Positions 7,683 to 14,413 of a stretch of 16,877 nucleotides of DNA are shown one piece after another. The notes under the pieces were generated by a model that saw only the letters and a list, made by a program, of their open reading frames with translations, did not search any database and had not been told where the DNA came from. The DNA lies in the NCBI GenBank assembly GCA_031275515.1, contig JAISOQ010000299.1:1-16877 (forward strand), read 5' to 3'. Made by a program: the position numbers and the translations under genes. Within the stretch, counting starts at the first letter, position 1; each line of letters starts with the position of its first letter. This stretch comes from Treponema sp. (GTDB lineage Bacteria > Spirochaetota > Spirochaetia > Treponematales > Breznakiellaceae).

Positions 7683-8574
7683 ACCCGTAACCCCAGCGGC
7701 CCCCGTCTTTTTTTTCGATGACCGCGATTAAATCCCCTTTTCTGTCAAACACCCCCGCGTAGTCTGCATCTGCAATCCCGGAGAAAAACCGCAGCGCCCC
7801 GTTCTTCACAAGAGGGTCCAAGGGCTGCCCCCGGCGGATGCTGGAGCCCGCGCCGTCCTCCGCTTCCATGCAGGGTATACCCAGGGCGGCGAACGCCTCC
7901 GGCGTGACAGGCCGGAGATCCGCCGGAACCGGGCTGTCTACAGCCTCAGCAAGACGGATCCCCCCAATTCCGGTGCGTATCAGCGCCGCCAGGTAGCCTC
8001 GGGAACCTGCCGCCAGGGCTATGTCCCGGGCCAGGGAGCGGATGTAAGTCCCCTTGGAACAGCGTACCCGGATTTGAGCCAAAGGAGGTTCGAAGGACAG
8101 GAGTTCCAGGGCGTGAATCACCACCGGGCGTTCCCGCATCTCCACCGGCGTCCCTGAACGGGCAAGGGCGTAAGCCCGCTTCCCGTCCACATGAACCGCC
8201 GAATATGCCGGAGGCGCCTGGAGTATATTCCCCCTGAACCGGGGGAGAACCCCTTCCAGGGTCCCCCGGTCCGGGAGCGGCGCTTGTGCAACCAGAACCC
8301 CTTCGGGGTCCAGAGTATCGGTTTCCATCCCAAACCGGATAGTCCCCTCGTACTCCTTGTCACATCCTGAAACCCAGGGGGTAAGCTTCACCGCCCGGCC
8401 TGCCAAAACCAGGAGCAGTCCTGAGGCGAATTTGTCAAGCGTTCCCGTATGGCCCACTTTGCCGGTAGAAAAGGCTTTTTTTATTTCGTTTAAGGCCTGA
8501 AACGAGGTAATCCCCGGTTTTTTATTCAACAGGATGAAGCCGGAGATCCCCTTTGAGTTTTCACCTGCCTTCAT
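7663..8574 (-). CDS. truB: tRNA pseudouridine-55 synthase
   Basis: Converts uridine 55 in the T-loop of all elongator tRNAs to pseudouridine. With the ATG at 8574 it has 303 residues and begins, after a short leader, with GFILLNKKPGITSFQAL (12-28), the usual TruB N-terminus. The catalytic motif is GHTGTLDKFASGLLLVL at 41-57, with D47 as nucleophile; the common form is GHTGTLDPLATG, so the PLAT part is replaced here by KFAS. KEYEGTIRFG (residues 76-85) and CSKGTYIRSLARDIA (beginning near 177) are also family signatures. The C-terminus resembles a PUA-like RNA-binding domain. The frame is open to 8646, but the longer forms lack the normal N-terminus. The start overlaps the rbfA stop by 14 bases. 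Confidence 0.93.
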   Translation of the reverse strand: MKAGENSKGISGFILLNKKPGITSFQALNEIKKAFSTGKVGHTGTLDKFASGLLLVLAGRAVKLTPWVSGCDKEYEGTIRFGMETDTLDPEGVLVAQAPLPDRGTLEGVLPRFRGNILQAPPAYSAVHVDGKRAYALARSGTPVEMRERPVVIHALELLSFEPPLAQIRVRCSKGTYIRSLARDIALAAGSRGYLAALIRTGIGGIRLAEAVDSPVPADLRPVTPEAFAALGIPCMEAEDGAGSSIRRGQPLDPLVKNGALRFFSGIADADYAGVFDRKGDLIAVIEKKDGGRWGYGYVYADP

Positions 8575-8974
8575 GTCCGGATACGCTCTCCTGATTAGCC
8601 GTATCATCACTGCCGGACAATTCCGCCGGGCGGGATAACCCCTCAATCTTTTTTATAAGATCAAACCCCTCCCTCATTCCTGAATCCTCAAAAAATCTGA
8701 GGCGGGGGGTTTGGCGCAGCCTGACCTCTTTGGCAATCTGGGACTGGATAAAACCGGCGGCGCTTTGCAAACCCGCGACTCCCTTGGCAATCCCTTCGGG
8801 AGTCTTGAAACTTGAAACATAAACATTGGCATAGGAGAAGTCCCGGGATACGCTGACCCTGGTAACCGAAAGAAAGGTATCCACCCTGGGGTCTTTAATC
8901 CGCCCTTCCACGATAAGGGCGCCTATCTTTTCCTGAATGAGGCGCCCTACCCGTTCCAGCCTGTATTCGCCCAT
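8561..8974 (-). CDS. rbfA: Ribosome-binding factor A
   Basis: Small KH-fold protein that binds the immature 30S subunit near 16S helix 1 and helps late maturation and cold adaptation. The 137 residues include the family opening YRLERVGRLIQEKIGALI (4-21), the DPRV core (28-31), a beta strand VSRDFSYANVYVSSF (42-56), and the helix and strand ending in RQTPRLRFFEDSGM (86-99), corresponding to the usual RxxPxLxFxxDxS. A 30-residue polar tail rich in Ser, Glu and Gly follows and is probably disordered. It lies between infB (8 bases before) and truB (14-base overlap), the standard nusA-operon order. A GGGA precedes the ATG closely. Confidence 0.94.
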   Translation of the reverse strand: MGEYRLERVGRLIQEKIGALIVEGRIKDPRVDTFLSVTRVSVSRDFSYANVYVSSFKTPEGIAKGVAGLQSAAGFIQSQIAKEVRLRQTPRLRFFEDSGMREGFDLIKKIEGLSRPAELSGSDDTANQESVSGHEGR

Positions 8975-8983
8975 GTTCCCAGC

Positions 8984-11728
8984 CTAGCCCAGCTTCCGCG
9001 CCACTTCGACAATTTCAAAGACTTCAAACTGATCGTCTATCCTGATGTCGTCAAAACCCTCAAGACCCATGCCGCATTCGTAACCCGCAGCTACTTCCCT
9101 GACATCGTCCTTGAAACGCCTGAGGGAAGCGATCTTCCCCGTATGGATGACAATATCTTCCCGGAGGACGTTGACGCTGGCGCTCCGTTTGACCGTCCCC
9201 GAAAGAACATAACAGCCGGCGATGGTTCCGATCTTGGGTACCTTGAAGGTATTCCGAACTTCCACCTGGGCGATGACCTCTTCTTTCGTATCCGGTTTGA
9301 GCATCCCTTCCATGGCCTGCTGTATCTCTTCCACCGCCTTGTAGATGATGTTGTACTTGCGTATATCCACCTTCTCCTGCTCCGCCAGAAGCTTGGCCTT
9401 GGGAACCGGGCGCACGTTGAACCCTATGATGATGGCGTTGGAGGCGATAGCCAGATCCACGTCCCCTTCATTGATGGCCCCCGGAAGGGCTTGAATGACG
9501 TGGAGCCTGACTTCCTTGGTAGACAGCTTTTCAAGGCTGGCGCGGAGGGCCTCGGCGGATCCCTGGACATCGCTCTTGATGATGACCTTGAGTTCCTGAA
9601 TGGCCCCCTCATTGATCGTGTCCCGAAGGTTGTCCAGGGTGATCTTTCTGATGTTTTTGGCATCCTCAAAACGCTTGAGTTCCTGCCGCTTTGCCGAAAC
9701 GCTCCGGGCGATTTTTTCGTCTTCCACCACCTGAAGGGGTTCCCCGGCGTTGGGGCCCCCTTCAAAGCCCAGAACTTCCACCGGCATGGCGGGAGTCGCC
9801 TCAGTGACCTTTTCGCCCTTGTCGTTGAAAAGCGCCCGGACCTTGCCGGGCCAGATCCCGGCCACAAAAGAATCGCCTATCTTGAGAGTTCCCCTTTCGA
9901 CCAGAACAGTGGCGACGATACCCCGGCCATGATCTATCCGGGCTTCCAGTATCTTGCCTTCCGCCTTAAAATCGTAATTGGCTTTAAGATCAAGAATCTC
10001 CGCCTCCAGCAGTATGGCGTCTATGAGCTTGTCTATATTTTCTTTTTTAAGCGCCGAAAGTTCCACGAACATGGTCTGCCCGCCCCATTCCTCGGGCATA
10101 AGCCCCAAATCGGAGAGCTGGCTCTTGACCCGGTCAGGATTAGCCTCGGGCTTATCCATCTTGTTTACCGCCACGATGATAGGCACTTCGGCTTCCTTGG
10201 CATGGTTGATGGCCTCTATGGTCTGGGGCATTACCCCGTCGTCGGCGGCGACTACTAAAACCACAATATCCGTGACCTGAGCGCCCCGGGCGCGCATACG
10301 GGTAAAAGCCTCATGACCGGGGGTGTCCAGGAAGGTGATCTTCCCATTGGGGGTGTCTACCGTATACGCCCCTATGTGCTGGGTGATGCCCCCAAATTCC
10401 CCGGCCACTACGTCGGAACTCCGTATGGCGTCCAGGAGCTTGGTCTTACCATGATCCACATGGCCCATCACCGTTACCACCGGGGGCCGCATGATCTTCG
10501 TGGCATCGTCATCGGCTTCGGTGGCAATGACCGTTTCGTCGTAAAGACTGATGATGTTAACATCCGCCCCGTATTCAGCGGCAAGGAGCGTAGCGGTATC
10601 CGCGTCGATTTGCTGGTTTATCGTAACCATCATTCCCATAGCCATCAATTTATGGATGAGATCCGATGCCTTGAGATTCATCTTTTTGGCCAGTTCAGAT
10701 ATGGATACTACTTCCATGATGTCAATGGACTTGGGAACCGGGTTGGTCACATTGGCGATCTTTTTCTTGGTCTGGAGGAGTTTCTCCTCCATTTCCTGTT
10801 CCCTGCGCTGATACGCCGCCTTTTTCGGCTTGAACGTCTTTTTAGCGGGGCCTTTTCCGTCGATGACCGGGACTGACGAAAGAGGCGCGTTTCCCGGACC
10901 GCGGGGCAATCCCGGCCTGGGACCGGTACGGGGCGTAAACCCTCCGCCCGGCCCGGTACGGGGACCTGCAAACCCTCCGGGACGATTACCCCCCGGCGCG
11001 CCGCCTCCGAACCTGGGGCCTCCCGGTCTGGGACCGCCCGGACCGGTATAGGGACGCTGCCCCGGACCAGTATAGGGACGCTGCCCAGGCCCGGCATAAG
11101 GACGCTGCCCCGGACCGCCCCGGTTTCCCTGCCCGTCGCCGCCCGGTCTGTTGTTACCCCCGGGCCTGCCCCCTCCTATCCTGCCGAAAGCGCCGCCGGG
11201 GCGCGGGGTAAAGGAGCCTCCGCGGTCGCCCCGGTTAGGGCCGGCATCGTCCCGGGGAGGACGGGGCCCTACAAAGCGTCCGCCCACCTTACCCGCCGCG
11301 CCGGTAGGACGCTGGGTGATGGGCAGAGAGAGCACCTGCCGCTCAGCCACAGGGGGGGGAGCGGCAGCACCGGGTTTCTCGTCTTTCCGGGCTTCCACAG
11401 GAACGCTTTTATTCGATACCGGCCCGGGCAGCGGGGCGTTTCCCGGCTCTTTGGGGGGGGCTGCTTCGACAGGGGCCGGGGGAGGAGGAGGGGAATCCCC
11501 CTCGGCGTTTCCGTGTCTGGCGGCGACTACGATCTTAGGCTGAGCCCTTTTCGCCGGCTCCTGGGCCGGAACGGCAGACACAGGCGCGGTTTTCTTTTTT
11601 ACAACGATCACCTTTTTGACTGCGTTCAGGGAAGAAGCCGTTTTTTCCCCTTGAGCTTCACGATCGTGTCTCTGCCGCTTAATGAGTTCTACTTTGGGTT
11701 TTTGGGCGTTATCTAATTCCTCAGCCAT
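8984..11728 (-). CDS. infB: Translation initiation factor IF-2
   Basis: GTPase that places formyl-Met-tRNA on the 30S subunit and promotes subunit joining. Of 914 residues, about 1-300 are a low-complexity N-terminal region: Lys-rich, then Pro/Ala-rich, then Gly/Arg/Pro-rich with three tandem 8-residue repeats (GPGQRPYA/T, 205-228). An IF2N-like helical domain follows (about 335-390, SISELAKKMNLKASDLIHKL). The G domain has GHVDHGKT at 422-429, DTPGHEAF at 468-475, NKMD at 522-525 and SAL at 558-560. Domains II and III continue from about 590, and the C-terminal fMet-tRNA-binding domain from about 820, ending in FEVFEIVEVARKLG. A clear AAAGGTGG precedes the ATG, 36 bases after the nusA stop. 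Confidence 0.97.
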   Translation of the reverse strand: MAEELDNAQKPKVELIKRQRHDREAQGEKTASSLNAVKKVIVVKKKTAPVSAVPAQEPAKRAQPKIVVAARHGNAEGDSPPPPPAPVEAAPPKEPGNAPLPGPVSNKSVPVEARKDEKPGAAAPPPVAERQVLSLPITQRPTGAAGKVGGRFVGPRPPRDDAGPNRGDRGGSFTPRPGGAFGRIGGGRPGGNNRPGGDGQGNRGGPGQRPYAGPGQRPYTGPGQRPYTGPGGPRPGGPRFGGGAPGGNRPGGFAGPRTGPGGGFTPRTGPRPGLPRGPGNAPLSSVPVIDGKGPAKKTFKPKKAAYQRREQEMEEKLLQTKKKIANVTNPVPKSIDIMEVVSISELAKKMNLKASDLIHKLMAMGMMVTINQQIDADTATLLAAEYGADVNIISLYDETVIATEADDDATKIMRPPVVTVMGHVDHGKTKLLDAIRSSDVVAGEFGGITQHIGAYTVDTPNGKITFLDTPGHEAFTRMRARGAQVTDIVVLVVAADDGVMPQTIEAINHAKEAEVPIIVAVNKMDKPEANPDRVKSQLSDLGLMPEEWGGQTMFVELSALKKENIDKLIDAILLEAEILDLKANYDFKAEGKILEARIDHGRGIVATVLVERGTLKIGDSFVAGIWPGKVRALFNDKGEKVTEATPAMPVEVLGFEGGPNAGEPLQVVEDEKIARSVSAKRQELKRFEDAKNIRKITLDNLRDTINEGAIQELKVIIKSDVQGSAEALRASLEKLSTKEVRLHVIQALPGAINEGDVDLAIASNAIIIGFNVRPVPKAKLLAEQEKVDIRKYNIIYKAVEEIQQAMEGMLKPDTKEEVIAQVEVRNTFKVPKIGTIAGCYVLSGTVKRSASVNVLREDIVIHTGKIASLRRFKDDVREVAAGYECGMGLEGFDDIRIDDQFEVFEIVEVARKLG
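11045..11116 (-). repeat. Three tandem 24-bp repeats in infB encoding GPGQRPY(A/T)
   Basis: Three near-identical 24-base units encode GPGQRPYA, GPGQRPYT and GPGQRPYT (IF-2 residues 205-228), followed by a partial GPGGPRPGGPRFGG continuation. They lie in the long Gly/Arg/Pro-rich N-terminal extension. Whole-codon units mean that gain or loss of copies keeps the frame, so copy number may vary between strains. Confidence 0.8.
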
Positions 11729-11764
11729 GATCCACCTTTAAATGCTTCGATTTCTCGAAAGTCC

Positions 11765-13270
11765 TTATTCTTCCTCATATTCAAAACTAAGCCCGACTCC
11801 GCAGTTCGGACAGCTTGTCATCGAAGGATTAATCTTCCCGCCGCATTCGGGACATTCATATTCTTCGACTTCGGCATCTTCCTCTGCCGCCGCCGCTTCA
11901 CCGGTTTCCCCGTCGGATGCGCCCTCTGCGGGTACTTCCGTTTCGACGACAGCCTCTTCCGCTTCCTCTTCTTCCACGATCTCCACGAAATCTTCAATGA
12001 GTTTACGCAGAATATCCAACTGCTCCGGGGTAACCCCCTTGAGGCCGGAGAGGGCATCGTCCTGAAGATCCAGGAAGTCTTCGATAAAATCGACGCCGTT
12101 TTCCAGCAGCGCCGCAGCGGTTTTCTGATCCACCCCGGGAAGCTCTGAAATGCGGGAGATCTCTTCTTCGTACTCCTCGACATCCCCAAATAGTTCCGAA
12201 ACCGCACGCCGGGATTCGCTGGCAATATCCATTTCCGCAAACTGGGCGTCGGTCTTGACATCAATGTTCCAGTCCGCAAGGCGGTTCGCCAGCCTGACGT
12301 TAAGCCCCTGTTTTCCAATTGCCAAAGAAAGCTGGGATTCGGCCACCACCGCCAAAGCCTGATGCTTGGACTCATCCAGGACGATCACATCCCGGACTTC
12401 CGCCGGCGAGAGGGCGTTCTTGATGAACTTCCGGGGATCCGGATCGTACTTGAGAATATCGATCTTTTCTCCTTCCAGTTCCCGGATGACCGCCTGAATG
12501 CGTACCCCCTTGAGGCCCACGCAGGCCCCCACGGGATCAACATCGTCCCGGTTGGAATAAACCGCAAGTTTGGTACGATACCCCGGCTCCCGGACTATTT
12601 TATGAATCTCCACGGTCTTGTCGTAGATTTCCGGAACTTCAAGCTCAAAAATGGCCCGGACAAAATCCGTATGGGCCCGGGAAAGGACGATCTGAAGCCC
12701 TGAAGGGATTTTATTTACTTCTATAATAAGGGCTTTGATACGGTCGTTAACATGGTAGCTTTCCCGGGGGGACTGGTATTTTTTGGGGAGTATTCCCTCA
12801 AGTTTCCCCAGGTCCACATAAATGGTCCCGTTCCGTTCCCGCTGGTAATACCCGATAATGATCTCTCCGACCTTCTCCTTATACTCTGAATAGAGGCTGT
12901 CCTTCTGTATCTCTCTGATAGACTGGTGGGCGGTCTGTTTGGCGCTTTGCACCGAAAGCCGGTCGAACTCCTTAGGATCCACCTCGATGAGAAGTTCATC
13001 CCCGATTTCGGCGTCGGGGTTAAGTTCCCGGGCCTCTTCAAGGTCTATCTCCGCCACCGGATCATAAACCCCGTCCACTATCTTTTTCTGGGCATAAATC
13101 GAGACTTCCCGGTTGTCTTCACTGAACCTGACCGTGGCGTTATCCGCGTTTCCGAACCGGCGTTTATACGCCGCCAAGAGGGTGTTTTCTATGGTCCGCA
13201 GGATCAGGTCCTCTGAAATACCCCGATCCTGAATCAACTGGTTAATTGCCTCCGACATATTCGTAGCCAC
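11765..13270 (-). CDS. nusA: Transcription termination/antitermination factor NusA with C-terminal zinc ribbon
   Basis: Binds RNA polymerase and nascent RNA and modulates pausing, termination and antitermination. Domains over 501 residues: N-terminal polymerase-binding domain (about 1-130), S1 (about 131-200), KH1 (about 202-280, GACVGLKGVRIQAV at 248-261), KH2 (about 285-345, AIGKQGLNVRLA at 317-328), a helix-hairpin-helix segment (about 366-430), an acidic linker (about 428-470), then a four-cysteine zinc ribbon, C473-x2-C476-x10-C487-x2-C490, and an acidic end. The ribbon is not part of the classic E. coli or Bacillus NusA. The start is GTG at 13270, with AGGAGG 9 bases before it; an ATG four codons later lies too far from that site. 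A structured 129-base gap separates it from rimP. Confidence 0.96.
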   Translation of the reverse strand: MATNMSEAINQLIQDRGISEDLILRTIENTLLAAYKRRFGNADNATVRFSEDNREVSIYAQKKIVDGVYDPVAEIDLEEARELNPDAEIGDELLIEVDPKEFDRLSVQSAKQTAHQSIREIQKDSLYSEYKEKVGEIIIGYYQRERNGTIYVDLGKLEGILPKKYQSPRESYHVNDRIKALIIEVNKIPSGLQIVLSRAHTDFVRAIFELEVPEIYDKTVEIHKIVREPGYRTKLAVYSNRDDVDPVGACVGLKGVRIQAVIRELEGEKIDILKYDPDPRKFIKNALSPAEVRDVIVLDESKHQALAVVAESQLSLAIGKQGLNVRLANRLADWNIDVKTDAQFAEMDIASESRRAVSELFGDVEEYEEEISRISELPGVDQKTAAALLENGVDFIEDFLDLQDDALSGLKGVTPEQLDILRKLIEDFVEIVEEEEAEEAVVETEVPAEGASDGETGEAAAAEEDAEVEEYECPECGGKINPSMTSCPNCGVGLSFEYEEE

Positions 13271-13298
13271 GAGATTAAACCTCCTGTCCTTTTATGAT

Positions 13299-13341
13299 GT
13301 TCCGGCATAACGCCATACCCCTGGCTATTGCCGGGCGGAAC
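13299..13341 (-). promoter_or_regulatory. Nested inverted repeats just upstream of the nusA ribosome-binding site
   Basis: GTTCCG (13299-13304) can pair with CGGAAC (13336-13341), enclosing a smaller stem GCCA/TGGC (13312-13315 with 13322-13325, six-base loop). In the mRNA this structure ends about ten bases before the nusA AGGAGG. It could influence nusA translation, but the pairs are short and the function is inferred only from position. Confidence 0.3.
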
Positions 13342-13363
13342 CGGCCAAGAACCCGCGAATCGA

Positions 13364-13393
13364 GAGTTTTTTGCATACCTTTGCAAAAAACTC
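13364..13393 (-). repeat. Perfect 11-bp inverted repeat in the rimP-nusA gap
   Basis: GAGTTTTTTGC (13364-13374) and GCAAAAAACTC (13383-13393) are exact complements around an 8-base loop, starting 6 bases after the rimP stop. The stem is rich in A-T pairs and no T-run follows it on the minus strand, so it is not a standard terminator. It may be an RNA processing or stabilising hairpin. Confidence 0.6.
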
Positions 13394-13399
13394 AGTATC

Positions 13400-13888
13400 C
13401 TAGACGCCGTTTTCCAGCAGCGCAGCGTCTTCCAAGCGCGCCTTACCTATAATCCCGTAAGACAACGAGACCACGCCCTCTTTCCCTTTGAGGGTTATCC
13501 CTTGGGAATCGGCAGCCAGAAGTATACCCCCAATCCAGCCGGAACTATCCGTCCGGTAACACCGGACCCCCCGGCCCAGATAAAACCGGAATTCCGCTCC
13601 GTCTTTGATAAGGCGGTTTATTCCCGGAGAAGATACCTCCACGTAAAGGTCCCTGCCGGGAAAAGCCAGTTCCAGCCTGGGAAGGATGGCACGGTGGACA
13701 CGGGAACAATCATCGGTCCCTATGGGACTGCCGCTTCCCGCCGGATCGCCCTTGTCTACCGCCGCCCGGATCTGTATGGTCTCCCGGCCTCTGGACACGG
13801 TTAATTCTATCAAGGTCATCCCCAATCCCCGGACTACCGTTTCCAGGGAATCAAATACCGGATCCGCTTCCCTCGGGGTATACCGCAT
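13400..13888 (-). CDS. rimP: Ribosome maturation factor RimP
   Basis: Assists assembly of the 3' domain of the 30S subunit. The 162 residues contain the two family signatures: IGTDDCSRVHRAI (56-68), the usual DDC-x-x-(V)-S/H-R element, and LYVEVSSPGINR (81-92), corresponding to the LEVSSPGxxRPL motif. The N-terminal alpha-beta domain (about 7-75) is followed by an SH3-like C-terminal domain (about 95-155). Identity is supported by position as the first gene before nusA. AAAGG and GGAG lie immediately upstream of the ATG. Transcription probably starts near 13955, giving a leader of about 67 bases with a terminator-like hairpin. Confidence 0.92.
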   Translation of the reverse strand: MRYTPREADPVFDSLETVVRGLGMTLIELTVSRGRETIQIRAAVDKGDPAGSGSPIGTDDCSRVHRAILPRLELAFPGRDLYVEVSSPGINRLIKDGAEFRFYLGRGVRCYRTDSSGWIGGILLAADSQGITLKGKEGVVSLSYGIIGKARLEDAALLENGV

Positions 13889-13907
13889 TACTCCGCCTTT
13901 CCGTTAT

Positions 13908-13937
13908 AAAAAAAGGGTCGTTCGACCGACCCTTTTT
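13908..13937 (-). terminator. Intrinsic-terminator-like hairpin in the rimP operon leader (attenuator candidate)
   Basis: On the minus strand GGGTCG (13932-13927) pairs with CGACCC (13920-13915) around a 6-base loop, followed by seven T residues (13914-13908); an A-run before the stem can extend it by about five A-T pairs. It lies between the promoter at 13962-13990 and the rimP ATG at 13888, so every transcript from that promoter must pass it. The structure is nearly symmetrical and would also act on plus-strand transcription, but no plus-strand gene ends here. The roughly 67-base leader contains no ATG, so a leader-peptide mechanism is unlikely. Confidence 0.75.
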
Positions 13938-13961
13938 AACTGAATCTCGACTGTCTCTCTT

Positions 13962-13990
13962 ACTATATCCATATCGTATAATCTTGTCAA
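13962..13990 (-). promoter_or_regulatory. Sigma-70-type promoter of the rimP-nusA-infB operon
   Basis: On the minus strand the -35 is a perfect TTGACA (plus positions 13985-13990) and the -10 is TATAGT (13962-13967), separated by exactly 17 bases. Transcription should begin near 13955, 67 bases before the rimP start codon. The region is strikingly A-T-rich against the G-C-rich genes around it. Confidence 0.8.
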
Positions 13991-14013
13991 TATAAAATAA
14001 AGCAATATATAAT
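13984..14013 (+). promoter_or_regulatory. Sigma-70-type promoter of the metal-transport locus, sharing its -35 with the rimP promoter
   Basis: TTGTCA at 13984-13989 and a perfect TATAAT at 14008-14013 are separated by 18 bases. The -35 overlaps the opposing TTGACA by five bases, because TTGTCAA reads as TTGACAA on the other strand. The predicted start is near 14020, only about four bases before the ATG at 14024, so the first message would be nearly leaderless, or a later start codon is used. Confidence 0.6.
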
Positions 14014-14021
14014 ATGATTGC
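14002..14021. promoter_or_regulatory. Candidate operator: inverted repeat over the -10 of the metal-locus promoter
   Basis: GCAAT (14002-14006) and ATTGC (14017-14021) form a perfect 5-bp inverted repeat with a 10-base centre that contains the TATAAT. A repressor bound here would block polymerase. Position ahead of a zinc-type transporter makes a metal-responsive regulator (Fur/Zur or DtxR/TroR type) plausible, but I do not recognise the sequence as a known box. No regulator gene is in the window. Confidence 0.35.
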
Positions 14022-14023
14022 TT

Positions 14024-14326
14024 ATGAACGCCTCTGCCTGGAAAAAGGTGACTTTTTTCTTTTGCTGCCTCTGCTGTATTCCGGCCATACTGAGTTCCGC
14101 AGGTTTTGTCTTTTCCCATATCGATCATAATTGTACAGGTTCAGGATGTCCGGCCTGCGCGCAGATACAGGAAGCTGTAAAGTTCCTGGGGTTCCTCGGC
14201 GTTTCCCTCACCGTGATCCTTACCGGAGGGGTCCGTAAACAGGCCGCCCCGTATACGTCCCCTTTTATTACTGCCACGCTCCCGCCCCTTACGGGGATCA
14301 CCCTTAAAGTCCGTTTCAACACCTGA
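14024..14326 (+). CDS. Small two-helix membrane protein with a His/Cys metal-ligand cluster
   Basis: From the ATG at 14024 the protein has 100 residues: a Cys-rich first hydrophobic segment (about 8-30, FFFCCLCC at 11-18), a short loop with H32, D34, H35, C37, C42 and C45 (DHNCTGSGCPAC, 34-45), a second hydrophobic segment (about 54-70) and a polar tail ending LKVRFNT. The loop should lie between the two membrane segments and could bind zinc or a similar ion. I recall small clostridial proteins with a comparable HxCxGxxCxxC loop encoded beside zinc ABC transporters, but have not checked this. No Shine-Dalgarno sequence is visible; an in-frame TTG at 14018 is the only earlier start. Probably expressed with the transporter genes downstream. 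Function unknown; a metal-sensing or delivery role is inference. Confidence 0.65.
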   Translation: MNASAWKKVTFFFCCLCCIPAILSSAGFVFSHIDHNCTGSGCPACAQIQEAVKFLGFLGVSLTVILTGGVRKQAAPYTSPFITATLPPLTGITLKVRFNT

Positions 14327-14345
14327 TGGGGCTTCCTTAATTTCC

Positions 14346-14392
14346 GCGGCGTTTGTCCCGGAATCTTAAATTCCGGGTTAACCGCTTTTTTT
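14346..14392 (+). terminator. Terminator-like hairpin between the small Cys protein and the transporter genes
   Basis: A perfect 8-bp stem (CCCGGAAT 14357-14364 with ATTCCGGG 14370-14377, 5-base loop) is enclosed by GCGG (14346-14349) pairing with CCGC (14382-14385), directly followed by seven T residues at 14386-14392. It starts 20 bases after the stop of the small gene and ends 21 bases before the next start. No separate promoter fits between the T-run and the ribosome-binding site at 14401, so the transporter genes appear to depend on read-through. Confidence 0.65.
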
Positions 14393-14413
14393 CATATTAC
14401 GAGGAGAATTTTT

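Noticed and set aside
8575..8646. Longer TruB starting at 8646
   Set aside because: The extension is the rbfA tail read in another frame, while the protein from 8574 already contains the normal TruB N-terminus.
13904..14128. Minus-strand 74-codon frame upstream of rimP
   Set aside because: It spans both divergent promoters and the leader hairpin, starts opposite the small Cys gene, and its composition looks random.
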